Origin: Pseudomonas sp. Teo4 | GTDB taxonomy: Bacteria; Pseudomonadota; Gammaproteobacteria; Pseudomonadales; Pseudomonadaceae | NCBI RefSeq assembly: GCF_034387475.1 | Contig: NZ_JAXCIL010000001.1 | Coordinates: 3,472,001 to 3,536,000, forward strand | DNA length: 64,000 nucleotides | Direction of reading: 5' to 3' | In this document: positions 1 to 9,796 of the stretch, piece after piece | How positions within the stretch are numbered: position 1 is the stretch's first letter | Layout of the letters: each line of letters opens with the position of its first letter | Made by a program: the position numbers and the translations under genes | Notes under the pieces: generated by a model | What the model was told of the DNA's origin: nothing | Database searches by the model: none | What the model saw: the letters and a program-made list of their open reading frames with translations, nothing else

Positions 1-185
1 GCGAAGGCGCGCTCGCCTGTCCCGGTGCCCACGCGGTAGTGGGCGAAGGCCTGGGCACGGCTTTTGATGTCCCGTTCATCGGCAAATTGGCCGCTGCCGA
101 CCAGGGCATGGTTGAGGCGCAGCAACAGCGTATCGACATTCAGTTCGCGCAGGTTGTCGCTGTATTCCAGGTTCAGATGAGGCAT
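1..185 (-). CDS. 5-carboxymethyl-2-hydroxymuconate delta-isomerase, partial
   Basis: This is the N-terminal part of a gene running off the left edge; about 61 codons are visible. The translation begins MPHLNLEYSDNLRELNV. The proline directly after the initiator methionine is the catalytic residue of the tautomerase superfamily, and the following LEYSDNL matches CHMI enzymes. The family isomerises 5-carboxymethyl-2-hydroxymuconate in the homoprotocatechuate (4-hydroxyphenylacetate) meta-cleavage pathway, in the cytoplasm. No other genes of that pathway are visible in the window, so the isolated copy may serve another role. Family assignment is from remembered motif similarity. Confidence 0.75.
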   Translation of the reverse strand, partial: MPHLNLEYSDNLRELNVDTLLLRLNHALVGSGQFADERDIKSRAQAFAHYRVGTGTGERAF

Positions 186-302
186 GGCGCAGGTTCCGGT
201 TCGCCGAAGGGATGCGACAGCCTACCCCAGTCCCCTACCCGCGCAAAGGCGGCTATCCTCAAAGGTCAGGACCTTACCGACAACCCCGATCGAGGTGAAG
301 AA

Positions 303-539
303 ATGCCAGTTCCGCACGATCTGCTCGCTGACCTGCACGTATCCGCCGACCAGTTCCAGGCACTCATCGACAAGGACCAGGAGCTCCACAAGCTGCACAA
401 GGAATACAACGCCAAGGACAAGGAAGTGCTGGTCGCCGAAGGCAACGCCAGTGGCGATGAGGCCGTCAATCGCCTACGCAAGGAGCGCCTGCTGATCAAG
501 GACAAGATCGAACGGATCATTCATCCGCCCAAATCCTGA
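303..539 (+). CDS. YdcH family protein (DUF465), small helical
   Basis: A 78-residue charged protein (MPVPHDLLADLH...) with a long Lys/Glu-rich amphipathic helix and the C-terminal pattern LRKERLLIKDKIERII. This matches the DUF465/YdcH family of short coiled-coil proteins of unknown function. The reading frame is open upstream, but the ATG at 303 is chosen because GAGGTGAAG lies just before it and the homology starts there. It faces away from the isomerase gene and is followed by a REP pair that may end transcription. No specific function can be assigned. Confidence 0.85.
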   Translation: MPVPHDLLADLHVSADQFQALIDKDQELHKLHKEYNAKDKEVLVAEGNASGDEAVNRLRKERLLIKDKIERIIHPPKS

Positions 540-566
540 TTGATCGCCAGATTTTCATTGAATTCA

Positions 567-646
567 CCGGCCTTTTCGCGGGTAAACCCGCTCCCACATT
601 GACTCTGCAGAACCTGTGGGAGCGGGTTTACCCGCGAAGAGGCCGG
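567..646. repeat. REP palindrome pair
   Basis: Two inverted copies of the P. putida REP unit (GCGGGTAAACCCGCTCCCAC and its complement) are separated by a short linker. They can fold into a long hairpin. The pair lies in the gap between the YdcH gene and the convergent PLP-enzyme gene. The same unit recurs at 9821-9912 and 18310-18402. Confidence 0.9.
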
Positions 647-652
647 TAACCC

Positions 653-1824
653 TCACACGCCAGCAGAAGCCTTGAGCGCCGTATCCAGGTCCTCGATCAG
701 ATCGCGGTAATCCTCGATCCCCACCGACAGGCGCAACAGGCTTTCACTGATCCCCATCGCGTCCTTCTGCTCCGGGCTCAACGAGTTGTGCGACATGCTC
801 CAGGAGTGGTTGATCATGCTTTCGACCCCGCCCAGCGAATCGGCCAGAACAAAGATCCGCAGTGCTTCCACCAGACGATTGAGCGCCGCCCGGTCGCCGC
901 CCTTGATCTTCATCGCCACCACCGCACCGCCAGCGCGCATCTGGCGCTTGCACAGCTCATGCTGCGGGTGGCTTTCCAGGCCTGGGTAGTACACTTTCTC
1001 GATCTGCGGATGGCTTTCGAGGAAGCGCGCCACCTGCAGCGCATTGGCGCACTGGCGCTCCATGCGCACATCGAGGGTCTTGAGCCCCGCAGGGCCAGGT
1101 AGCAGTCGAACGGCCCCTGGATTGCGCCAACCGCCATGCTGATCTTGCGCAGGCGCGCCAGCAGATCTTCGTTGGCGGCCACTACCACGCCACCCGTGAG
1201 GTCGGAATGGCCACCGATGTACTTGCTCGCCGAGTGCATAACCAGGTCGACGCCGAGGGTGATCGGGCGCTGGTTCCAGGGCGAGCAGAAGGTGTTGTCG
1301 ATGCAGGTGAGGATGCCGCGTGAACGGGCCAGGTCGCACACGGCTTTGATGTCAACCAGGTGCAGCAACGGGTTGGTGGGCGACTCGATCCAGATCAGCT
1401 GGGTCTCGGGACGAATCGCCTGCGCCACGGCGTCCAGGTCGTTGAGGTCGACATAGGTGGTGGTCAGCCCGGAGGTACGCCCGCGGTAGTCCTCCAGAAT
1501 CCGGAAGGTGCCGCCATAGACACCGTTCATCACCACCACGTGGGCGTCCTTGGGCAGCAGCTCGAGCACCGTGGCGGTGGCGTTCACACCGGAGGCACAG
1601 GCCACAGCGCCGACGCCCTCTTCCAGGGCGGCAACACAGGTTTCATAGGCATGCCGCGTCGGGTTGCCTACGCGGCTGTAGGCGTACTCGGGGTTATCGT
1701 CCAGGCTGCGCTTGATGTACGAACTGGCGGTGTAGATCGGCGGGAAGATCGCATTGTCGGCGACACTGAACTGCTCACCGGCGTGGATGGTGCGGGTGGC
1801 GAAATTACGCGGCTTGTCGGACAT
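653..1824 (-). CDS. PLP-dependent cystathionine gamma-synthase/lyase family enzyme (frameshifted)
   Basis: A Cys/Met-metabolism PLP enzyme of about 390 residues. The N-terminal part contains YAYSRVGNPT, the active-site lysine in SASKYIGG (about residue 201) and the SPTNPLL motif. The C-terminal part, in the next frame, continues LKTLDVRMERQCANAL and ends LEDLDTALKA. The break is near 1083, where one base in the GGCCTC context appears lost; restoring it gives a full-length protein. Start options are ATG 1824 (MSDKPRNFA, family-like) or ATG 1836. It could be a gamma-synthase, gamma-lyase or sulfhydrylase; the sequence alone does not decide. The divergent Lrp-type regulator next door is a common partner for such catabolic enzymes. 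Confidence 0.8.
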
Positions 1825-1964
1825 GGTGGGGGCCATTTGCTGAAAGGGGGCAGGTTGAAGAGCGCCACTATCTCACACCCATGCAAGGTGCTCCTATAGC
1901 GGTATTTTTTGCTAGATCAGGCTAATCTCGGAGAATATTTTTCTCTGCAGGCCGCCAGACACCT

Positions 1965-2428
1965 ATGGACAGTTTCGACCAGCACATCCTGACCCTCCTC
2001 CAGCGCGACGCCTCGATTTCCCTCAAGGACCTGGCCGAAGCCGTCAACCTTTCCACCACACCCTGCTGGAAACGGGTCAAGCGTCTGGAGGAAGAAGGCT
2101 ACATCATCGGCCGCGTTGCGCTACTCGACCCGGAACGCCTGGGTTTGGGCCTGACCGTGTTCGTCCAGCTCAAGACCCAGCGCGCCATGACAGTGCGTGG
2201 CTGGAGCAGTTCGCCACGACGGTGAAGGGTTTCGAAGAGGTCATGGAGTTCTACCGGATGTCCGGCGACTGGGACTACATGCTGCGCGTGGTGGTGGGGG
2301 ATATTGCGGCGTATGACCGCTTCTACAAGAAACTGATCACCAGTACCGATGGGCTTTCCAATATCACGTCGAGTTTTGCCATGGAGCAAATGAAGTACAC
2401 CACGGCGTATCCGGTGCATCGTTCGTGA
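1965..2428 (+). CDS. Lrp/AsnC family transcriptional regulator (frameshifted)
   Basis: Residues 1-60 form the AsnC winged helix-turn-helix ([20 protein letters not shown], then [16 protein letters not shown]). The C-terminal RAM ligand-binding domain continues as [20 protein letters not shown]. One C appears missing near 2186 (GCCCAT read as GCCAT); adding it joins the two halves into about 154 residues, normal for the family. It is divergent from the PLP sulfur-amino-acid enzyme and is probably its local, amino-acid-responsive regulator. That target is inferred from position only. Confidence 0.85.
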
Positions 2429-2451
2429 TGGTCTTGGTCAGTGCTGGCCTC

Positions 2452-2606
2452 ATCGCTGGCAAGCCAGCTCCCACAGGTACTGCAGTGATCTCAAGAACTG
2501 CGCGGTCCAAGTGGGAGCCGGCTTGCCGGCGATGCAGGCAACGCGGTGCATGGCACCGGCTACGCCGGTGATCGCCGGCAAGCCGGCTCCTACAAGGACC
2601 GCGAGG
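2452..2606. repeat. Cluster of REP-type palindromes
   Basis: Several overlapping palindromes with cores such as GCCGGCAAGCCGGC and GGAGCCGGCTTGCCGGC fill the gap between the Lrp gene and the convergent oxidoreductase gene. They are the second REP class of this genome, also at 7940, 11752, 16721 and 35624. Confidence 0.85.
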
Positions 2607-2639
2607 ATCCGACATAGCTGCAGATTGGGCCCGCCTTGA

Positions 2640-4970
2640 TCAGTCCGCTGTCTGCACAGCCCCGATCAGGTTGCCGGCCTTGGCCTTCTCCAGGCGAATG
2701 GCGACGAACTTGGAAGTTGGCGTGTATGTGCCTTCGCCGTAACTCTCCAGCGGCACCAGCGGGTTGGTCTCGGGGTAGTAGGCCGCCGCTTGCCCCTCGG
2801 GCACGTCGTAAGCCACCAACCGGAACCCCGATACCCGACGCTCGCGGCCATCCTCCCACAGCGACACCATGTCCACGTGCTCTCCCGGCTCGAAGCCAAG
2901 GCGGCGAATGTCGGCCTCGTTGACGAACACCACCTCGCGCAGCCCGAACACGCCGCGGTAGCGGTCATCCAGGCCGTACAGCGTGGTGTTGTACTGGTCA
3001 TGGGAGCGCAGGGTCTGCAGGATCAGGTCCGGCTTGTCGCCACGGGCCAATACCTGGGCGTTGACCAAGTGTTCAGGCAACTGGCTGGCACTGAAGCGCG
3101 CCTTGCCGGTGGCGGTGCGCCAGTTGCGCTCGGCGGCGCTGTTGCCCAGGTGGAAGCCACCCGGATGCTGCAGGCGCTCGTTGAAATTGGCAAAGCCGGG
3201 AATCACGTCGGCGATCAGGCTGCGAATACGGCTGTAGTCGGCGATGGCGTATTCCCAATCGATGGGCTTGTTGCCAAGGGTGGCCTTGGCCATGCCGGCA
3301 ATGATGGCCGGCTCCGAACGCAGGTGGGGTGAACGTGGGCGCAGTTGGCCGTTGGAGATGTGCACCATGCTGAAGGTGTCTTCCACGGTCACGCCTTGCG
3401 GGCCGGTGGCCTGCAGGTCGATCTCGGTGCGCCCCAGGCACGGCAGAATCAGCGCATCGCGGCCGGTGACCAGGTGCGAGCGGTTGAGCTTGGTGGAAAT
3501 CTGCACGGTCAGCGCGCAGTTGCGCAGGGCGGCGTGGGTGCGCGGGGTGTCCGGTGTGGCCTGGGCAAAGTTGCCGCCTAGCGCCACGAAGACCTTGGCC
3601 CGGCCCTCTTCCATCGCCTTGATCGCCAGCACCGCGTTGTGCCCATGGTTACGCGGGACACGGAACTGAAAGCGTTTTTCCAGCGCATCGAGCAGAGCGT
3701 CCTTTGGTTTCTCGTCGATGCCCATGGTGCGGTCGCCCTGCACGTTGCTGTGGCCACGTACCGGCGACAGGCCTGCGCCTGGCTTGCCGACGTTGCCGCG
3801 CAGCAGTTGCAGGTTGACGATTTCCTGCACCGTGGGCACCGAGTGACGGTGCTGGGTGACACCCATGGCCCAGCACATGATCACGCGCTCAGCCTTGCGG
3901 TACATGCGCGCCGCCAGCTCGATCTCGGCCAGGGTCAGGCCCGACTGCTCGACGATGTGTTCCCAGGTGGTGGCATCCACCGCTTCCAGGTAGGCGTCGA
4001 CACCACTGGTGTGCTCGGCAATGAAGGCATGGTCGAACACCGCCGGCTCGCCTTTGGCCTGGGCTTCGCGCTCCCATTGCAACAGGAACTTGGCGATACC
4101 GCGCATGGCCGCCATGTCGCCACCCAGGGCTGGGCGGAAATAGGCGGTGTTGGTGGGTTCGGAGCCATTGCTGAGCATCTCGAACGGGTGTTGCGGGTGC
4201 TGGAAGCGCTCCAGGCCGCGCTCCTTGAGCGGGTTGAAACACACCACCTGGGCACCGCGTTTCACCGCTTCGCGCAGCGGTTCGAGCATGCGCGGGTGGT
4301 TGGTGCCAGGGTTCTGGCCAATGACGAAGATCGCATCGGCCAGCTCCAGGTCATGGAACACCACCGTGCCCTTGCCCACCCCGAGGGTGCCGGACATGCC
4401 CGCGCCGCTGGCCTCGTGGCACATGTTCGAGCAGTCGGGGAAGTTGTTGGTGCCGTAGGCACGGACGAACAGCTGGTAGAGGAATGCCGCCTCGTTGCTG
4501 GCCCGGCCGGAGGTGTAGAACTCGGCCTCGTCGGGTGAATCGAGCGCTTGCAGGTGCTCGGCAACCAGGGCAAAAGCGTCTTCCCAAGTGGTTTCCACGT
4601 AGTGATCGGTGGCAGCGTCATAACGCATCGGGTGGGTCAGGCGGCCCTGAAATTCGAGCCAGTAATCGGTCTGTTCGGCCAGGGCGCTGACGCTGTACTT
4701 GGCGAAGAATGCCGGGTCGACCGAACGGCCGGTGGCTTCCCAGTTCACCGCCTTGGCGCCGTTCTCGCAGAACTTGACCATGTCGCTTTCCGGCGATTCG
4801 CCCCACGCGCACCCGGGGCAGTCGAAACCGCCGTTCTGGTTGGTCTTGAGCATGGCCCGCAGGTTCTTGAAGGCGTTTTCGCTGCCGAGCCAGCTCTTGG
4901 TCACGCTTTTGAGCGCGCCCCAGCCGGCGGCTGGGCCTTTGTAGTCCCTGATGTGTTCGTCTTGGCTCAT
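2640..4970 (-). CDS. FdhF/YdeP family molybdopterin oxidoreductase
   Basis: A 776-residue molybdopterin-dependent oxidoreductase. The chosen start is MSQDEHIRDYKGPAAGW. The N-terminal motif CPGCAWGE and the downstream SNMCHEASGAGM, IGQNPGTNHPRM and NVQGDRTMGI blocks match the FdhF/YdeP alpha-subunit family. A mononuclear Mo site with bis-MGD cofactor is expected; the substrate is not known (formate-dehydrogenase-like proteins and the YdeP branch differ). No Tat signal is seen, so it should be cytoplasmic. moaA lies divergently upstream and moaB a little further on, which suits a locally supplied cofactor. A candidate LysR site lies about 90-100 bp upstream of the start. Confidence 0.9.
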   Translation of the reverse strand: MSQDEHIRDYKGPAAGWGALKSVTKSWLGSENAFKNLRAMLKTNQNGGFDCPGCAWGESPESDMVKFCENGAKAVNWEATGRSVDPAFFAKYSVSALAEQTDYWLEFQGRLTHPMRYDAATDHYVETTWEDAFALVAEHLQALDSPDEAEFYTSGRASNEAAFLYQLFVRAYGTNNFPDCSNMCHEASGAGMSGTLGVGKGTVVFHDLELADAIFVIGQNPGTNHPRMLEPLREAVKRGAQVVCFNPLKERGLERFQHPQHPFEMLSNGSEPTNTAYFRPALGGDMAAMRGIAKFLLQWEREAQAKGEPAVFDHAFIAEHTSGVDAYLEAVDATTWEHIVEQSGLTLAEIELAARMYRKAERVIMCWAMGVTQHRHSVPTVQEIVNLQLLRGNVGKPGAGLSPVRGHSNVQGDRTMGIDEKPKDALLDALEKRFQFRVPRNHGHNAVLAIKAMEEGRAKVFVALGGNFAQATPDTPRTHAALRNCALTVQISTKLNRSHLVTGRDALILPCLGRTEIDLQATGPQGVTVEDTFSMVHISNGQLRPRSPHLRSEPAIIAGMAKATLGNKPIDWEYAIADYSRIRSLIADVIPGFANFNERLQHPGGFHLGNSAAERNWRTATGKARFSASQLPEHLVNAQVLARGDKPDLILQTLRSHDQYNTTLYGLDDRYRGVFGLREVVFVNEADIRRLGFEPGEHVDMVSLWEDGRERRVSGFRLVAYDVPEGQAAAYYPETNPLVPLESYGEGTYTPTSKFVAIRLEKAKAGNLIGAVQTAD

Positions 4971-5060
4971 GCGGTGGATCCTCACGCGGGGCATTCGAAA
5001 AAGGCCGCCAAGTCGATGTGCCTGGCGTTTTCTCAAGCCTATGGAGCCTGCCCCAAGGCC

Positions 5061-5073
5061 GTCCAATCGAAAT
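5061..5073. promoter_or_regulatory. Candidate LysR operator, copy 1 (GTCCAATCGAAAT)
   Basis: The 13-mer GTCCAATCGAAAT is followed 5 bases later by ACGG. The same arrangement (GTCCAATCGATAT, then ACGG) occurs at 7886 in front of moaB. This copy lies in the shared upstream region of the oxidoreductase gene and moaA. Confidence 0.45.
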
Positions 5074-5256
5074 ACCTTACGGCACGATAAGCACGCTCGA
5101 TCATGCCCTACAGCCCTTGCCTGGCGGGGCCTGCAGCCGCGATAGAGGGTATTTATCAATTGGTCGGAGAAAGCAATTTGACGGGGGTGCCGGCAGGTTA
5201 TAGCTTGAACCTGACACGCGGCGTTCATGCCGCCCCCAACCCATTCGAGCGCAAAC

Positions 5257-6259
5257 GTGGAACAGAACAGCCGGCCCTGATCGACGGCTTCAACCGGAAA
5301 ATCGACTACCTGCGGATGTCGGTCACGGACCGTTGCGACTTCCGTTGCGTGTACTGCATGGCCGAAGACATGCAGTTCCTGCCGCGCCAGCAGATTCTCA
5401 GCCTCGAAGAACTGTTCCAGGTGGCCGAGCGCTTCGTCGCGCTGGGTACCCGCAAGATCCGCCTGACTGGCGGCGAGCCTCTGGTTCGCCAAGGCATCGT
5501 CGAGCTGTGCGGGCGCATCGCCGCCCTGCCCGGCCTGCGTGAACTGTGCCTGACCAGCAACGGCTCGCAGCTCGGGCGACTGGCCCAACCGCTGTTCGAC
5601 TCCGGCGTCTCGCGCCTGAACATCAGCCTCGACAGCTTGAAGGCAGAGCGTTTCAAACAGCTGACCCGCACGGGCGACCTGAGCCAGGTCATCGCCGGCA
5701 TCGACGCCGCCCGCAGCGCGGGTTTTCGCCGGACCAAACTGAACTGCGTGGTGCTCAAAGGCCGCAACGATGATGAGCTGGTCGACCTGGTGCGCTTTGC
5801 CATCGACCGCGAGCTGGACATCACCTTCATCGAAGAAATGCCCTGGGTGTGATCAGCGAACATGAGCGGGGCGAATCGTTCTGCTCCAGCGACGAGGTGC
5901 GGGAACGCCTGGCCGAGCATTTCACCCTGGTCGAGTCCACCGAATCGTCCAAAGGCCCGGCACGCTACTGGCGCCTGGCCGAGGCACCGCTCAGCCGGGT
6001 CGGCTTCATTTCGCCGCACAGCCACAACTTCTGTGCCACCTGCAACCGCGTGCGCCTGACCGTCGAAGGCCGTTTGCTGCTGTGCCTGGGCAATGAACAC
6101 TCGGTGGACCTCAAGCAAGTGCTGCGGGCCCACCCAGGCAACGCCGAGCGCCTGGAAAAAGCCATCCGCGATTCGCTGCACCTCAAGCCGTACCGCCATC
6201 ACTTCGAAGTGGGTGGCGAAGTACAGATCCTGCGTTTCATGAACATGACCGGCGGCTGA
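5257..6259 (+). CDS. moaA: GTP 3',8-cyclase MoaA (frameshifted)
   Basis: A radical-SAM enzyme for the first step of molybdenum cofactor synthesis. The SAM cluster motif CDFRCVYC sits near residues 27-34, followed by [10 protein letters not shown] and [10 protein letters not shown]. The C-terminal second Fe-S cluster is seen in [11 protein letters not shown] and LLLCLG, and the protein ends in the functionally important GG. Two breaks are inferred: near 5273 (CCGGGCC read as CCGGCC) and near 5843 (CCCC read as CCC), which would restore [17 protein letters not shown] 5257 (VEQNSRALIDGF after repair) is the preferred start, because the unrepaired frame has no good ATG nearby. It probably belongs with the adjacent molybdoenzyme and moaB. 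Confidence 0.87.
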
Positions 6260-6279
6260 CCAGCCGCCTCTGGACTTCC

Positions 6280-7177
6280 ATGATCGTCCATTCCCGCCCC
6301 GATGTACTACGCGTGCTGTTCACCCTCAAAGGCTCGATCGTCAAACGCATCGCCCTGCGTTGCCTGATGGTCACCTTGCTGGCTGCCCTGATCGTGCTGA
6401 TCGAACATCGCTACCCGGCCTTCTTCTACCCGGTCAGCGCCACCCCTTCACCCTGCTCGGCCTGTCGTTGTCGATCTTCGCGAGCTTTCGCAACAACGCC
6501 TGCTACGACCGCTGGTGGGAAGGGCGCAAGGCCTGGGGCAAGCTGATCATCGAGACCCGCTCGTTCGTGCGTGAAAGTGTGGTGATCCACGACGAGCAGT
6601 TGCGCAACCAGGTGCTACGCAGCCTGTGTGGCTTCGCCCATGCGCTCAATGCCAAGCTGCGCAACGAAGACGACCTTGCCGCGGCCCGGCCTTGGCTGGC
6701 CGACTTGCAAGGAATCAGCCCGCACAACGTTTGCGACAGCATCCTGCGCCAGGTCGGCGCGCAATGCTCACGGCTGGCCGAACAGCAAGGCATCAGCGAG
6801 TGGCGCTACACCTTGCTGGAGCAGCGGCTGGCGGGGCTGTCGGAGGTTCAGGCCACCTGTGAGCGGATCAAGGGCACGCCGTTGCCGTTCCCCTATACCC
6901 TGCTGCTGCACCGCACCATCTACATCTTCTGCCTGCTGCTGCCGTTTGCCCTGGCAGAGCCGCTGGGCTGGCTGGCACCGCTGTTCACCACCATCGTCGG
7001 TTACACCTTCTTTGGCCTGGATGCGATCGGCAACGAACTGGAAGACCCGTTCGGACGCGATGAGAACGACCTGCCCACCGATGCCATGGTGCGCACCATC
7101 GAACGGGATGTGCTGGCAGGGTTGGGGTGGAGCCACTGCCACCGGCGTTGCAGCCGGTGGAGCATGTGTTGAGCTGA
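6280..7177 (+). CDS. Bestrophin-like (UPF0187) membrane channel (frameshifted)
   Basis: A bestrophin/RFP-TM protein of about 300 residues with the family block FRNNACYDRWWEGRKAWG, a hydrophobic pair around IYIFCLLLPFALAEPLGWL and the C-terminal YTFFGLDAIGNELEDPFG. Bacterial members form pentameric ion channels in the inner membrane. Two breaks are inferred, near 6446 (CCCCC read as CCCC) and near 7127 (GGGGG read as GGGG). After repair the C-terminus reads LGVEPLPPALQPVEHVLS and stops at 7177. It follows moaA by 20 bp, so it is probably co-transcribed. Any link to molybdate or formate metabolism is only positional. Confidence 0.82.
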
Positions 7178-7292
7178 GGTGGGCACGCGAGGTGTACGGC
7201 TTGTTTTTTTGGGCGAAAATCGAGCGCGCCGCGCGGGCGGCGCTCGATTTCACAGGCGTCAAAATCCTACCGACAGGCACACCCCACACAAC

Positions 7293-7832
7293 TCACCCGC
7301 GGCTTTCACACGCCCCGATCGGCTTCAGGTGTGGCACGAAATTGCACGGTCGATGCCGAGCGTCGAGTTGCTCGACCAGAATCCCTTCCCAGGCCGTGCG
7401 ACAAGCTCCAGTCGAACCAGGCAGGCAGCACACCAGCGTGCCATTGGCCAAGCCGGCCAGTGCCCGGCTCTGGACGGTGGAAGTACCGATATCGAGGATC
7501 GACAACGCACGGAACAACTCGCCAAAGCCATCGATGCGTTTGTCCAGCAGGCATTCCACCGCTTCAGGCGTGCTGTCGCGCCCGGTGAAACCGGTGCCAC
7601 CGGTGATCAGCACCACCTGCACGTTGTCATCGGCGATCCAGGTGGCGACCTGGGCGCGGATCTTGTACAGGTCGTCCTTGAGCAGCGACCGCGCCACCAG
7701 GCGATGGCCCATCTGCACCGAACGGCTGGCCAGCAGCTCGCCGGAGGTATCGTTGTCGTAGGTGCGGGTGTCGCTGACAGTCAGCACGGCGATGTTGAGC
7801 GGTACGAAGACCGCGTCGGGTTTGACGCTCAC
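7293..7832 (-). CDS. moaB: Molybdenum cofactor biosynthesis protein B
   Basis: A 179-residue MoaB/MogA-fold protein with the molybdopterin-binding block TVSDTRTYDNDTSGELL (residues 18-34) and LITGGTGFTGRD near 75-86. MoaB-type proteins adenylylate molybdopterin or bind it in cytoplasmic cofactor synthesis. The frame is intact and the length is normal. It is convergent with the bestrophin gene. A candidate LysR operator lies 54 bp upstream of its start and matches one upstream of the molybdoenzyme gene. Confidence 0.92.
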   Translation of the reverse strand: MSVKPDAVFVPLNIAVLTVSDTRTYDNDTSGELLASRSVQMGHRLVARSLLKDDLYKIRAQVATWIADDNVQVVLITGGTGFTGRDSTPEAVECLLDKRIDGFGELFRALSILDIGTSTVQSRALAGLANGTLVCCLPGSTGACRTAWEGILVEQLDARHRPCNFVPHLKPIGACESRG

Positions 7833-7885
7833 GGTGGTGCTCCTCGAATGGCATTGTGGTCACGCTAGAGCCATGACCGAGGGGC

Positions 7886-7898
7886 GTCCAATCGATAT
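7886..7898. promoter_or_regulatory. Candidate LysR operator, copy 2 (GTCCAATCGATAT)
   Basis: This shares 12 of 13 bases with 5061-5073 and the same following ACGG after 5 bases. It lies upstream of moaB and on the promoter side of the LysR gene, as expected for an autoregulated LysR locus. Confidence 0.45.
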
Positions 7899-7939
7899 GG
7901 CGAACGGGTTAATCGACAGAGTCTATCGGTGCCTGTACC

Positions 7940-8031
7940 GGCCTTATCGCCGGCAAGCCGGCTCCCACATGGACCGCGACCATCTTGAGATCGCTGCAGG
8001 GCCTGTGGGAGCCGGCTTGCCGGCGATAGGC
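7940..8031. repeat. REP palindrome pair
   Basis: Two inverted REP units (TCGCCGGCAAGCCGGCTCCC and its complement) are separated by about 35 bp. They lie between moaB and the LysR gene. Confidence 0.9.
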
Positions 8032-8140
8032 CCCAACTGGTGCAGCACCGCCCCAGTGATCGGAGCCGTCCCAATACCATCAAACAATGGCCAGCCAAGA
8101 CTTGGTTAAGGTCAACTTACTCAGCACACCAGGCCGCACC

Positions 8141-9027
8141 ATGGACATCAAGCAACTCAAATTCCTCATCGCCCTCGACCAGACCCGCCATTTCGGCCAG
8201 GCCGCGGCGCTGTGCCATATCACCCAGCCCACGCTGTCCATGCGCCTGCGCAACCTGGAAGACGAGCTGGACCTGGTGCTGGTCAAGCGTGGCCAGCGCT
8301 TCGAAGGTTTCACCGAGGCCGGCGAGCGCATTCTGGCCTGGGCGCGTACCCTGCTCGCCGCCCACGACGGCCTGCAGGCCGAGGCCGCCAGTTGCCGTGG
8401 CCAGGTGGTCGGCAGCCTGCGCCTGGGCACTGTGCCGCTGGCCAGTTTCAACCCAATGCACTTGTTGATGCCGCTGCGCGCCAAGTACCCGGAACTGCAC
8501 TTTCAACTGAGTTCGCTCAGCTCCGAGCAGATCATCGATGGTCTGAGCCGCAACCAGCTCGACCTGGGCATCTGCTACCTGGACCAGGTCAACGCCAGCT
8601 TCTTCGACGTGATCGAACTGGGCACCACCACCATGGGCCTGCTGCATGACACGCGCTTTTTCCAGTTCGACACCCCACAACTGCGCTGGGACGAGCTGGC
8701 CGACATCCCACTGGGCCTGCTGAGCAAAGGCATCACTACCGCCAGTCGCTGGACCTGAGTTTCCGCAGCCGTGGCCTGGAGCCGCTGGCCGTGCTGGAAA
8801 GCGACTCCAGCTTCCAGCTGGTGCAGGCGATCACCGCCGGGGTGTGCTGCGCGGTGATGCCGCTGGACTGTGGGCTGGAAGAGCTCAGCGCACACATGCG
8901 CATCATTCCAGTGGCCGACGCCAGCATCCACAGCCCGGTCGGCCTGCTGCTACGGCGCAGCGAGCCGCGCTCGGCCATTGCCGAGCAATGTTTCGACGAA
9001 GCCCGCGCCCTGTTTCAACCTTCCTGA
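8141..9027 (+). CDS. LysR family transcriptional regulator (frameshifted)
   Basis: About 295 residues. The N-terminal winged HTH (LKFLIALDQTRHFGQAAALC, then TQPTLSMRLRNLE) is followed by a periplasmic-binding-like effector domain. One C is missing near 8733 (ATCCAC read as ATCAC); repair joins LSKGIHYRQSLDLSFRSRG. The start is ATG 8141 (MDIKQLKF), although the frame is open upstream. It probably controls the molybdoenzyme and moaB, because a shared 13-bp motif stands before both. The effector is unknown. Its 3' end overlaps the convergent AraC gene by 13 bp. Confidence 0.85.
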
Positions 9028-9796
9028 ACCGCCGTCGCCTGGCGGTATTGTCTGGGTGTGAAGCCGGTCAGTTGCTTGAACTGTCGGCTGAACGCGCTGT
9101 GGTCGGTATACCCACATTGCAAGGCCACCTCGGTGATCGGCAAATCGCTGTGCAGAAGGCGATGGGCGTGTTCCAGACGTGCCTTGTGAATCATCTGCCG
9201 CGGCGTGAGGTGGAACACCCGCTTGCAGTAACGCTCCAGCTGCGCCACCGAGATACCCGCGATACGGGTCAGTTCGCCCATGCTGATGGGCTGGTGGAAA
9301 TGCCGGCGAATGTGCTCATCCACAGCGGCCAGGCGTTGGTAGGCGGGGTGCGTGTCGGCGGCTGACTGCAAGTCGACCGAGATACCCACCAGGCCGATGA
9401 TCGCCCCTTCAGGGTTGTACAGCGGACGTTTGTGAGTCAGGCACCAGCCCGGTTCGCGGCTGCCGTACAGGTGCAGTTCCAGTTGGTCTTCCAGCACCAG
9501 TCCATGCTCCAGCACTCGGCGGTCCTGTTCGGTGTAGCCGGGGCCCAGCTGCGCGGGGAACACCTCGGCGCTGGTCTTGCCCAGCAACGGCTGCAACTGC
9601 TTGAGGCCGCAGCGCTGGACCAGGTGCGGTTGGCCAGCACGTAGCGGGCCTGGGGGTCCTTGATGAAGATCGCGGCGTTGGGGATGACGTCGAGCATCGG
9701 TAGCAGCAAAGCGACACCCGCAAGCAAGGCTTCCAGAGTTGCAGGACGGTTTTGGTCAAGCGATTGGTATAGCGTTGCCAGGGGATTGTTTGTCAT
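9015..9796 (-). CDS. AraC family regulator with PAS-like sensor domain (frameshifted)
   Basis: About 260 residues. The N-terminal half resembles a PAS sensor (MLDVIPNAAIFIKDPQARYVLANRT ... LYNPEGAIIGLVGISVDL, shown in parts). The C-terminal half is an AraC double HTH (ISMGELTRIAGISVAQLERY, then ITEVALQCGYTDHSAFSRQF). One base is missing near 9624; repair gives LANRTLVQRCGLKQ. It is divergent from the hydroxyproline permease operon, so it is the likely pathway activator. The effector (a hydroxyproline isomer or downstream intermediate) is inferred. Confidence 0.85.

Larger units (their letters stand above)
7833..8140. other. Intergenic region moaB / LysR gene
   Basis: About 300 bp between divergent genes. 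It holds the candidate LysR operator (7886-7898) and a REP pair (7940-8031). No further coding signal was found. Confidence 0.7.
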
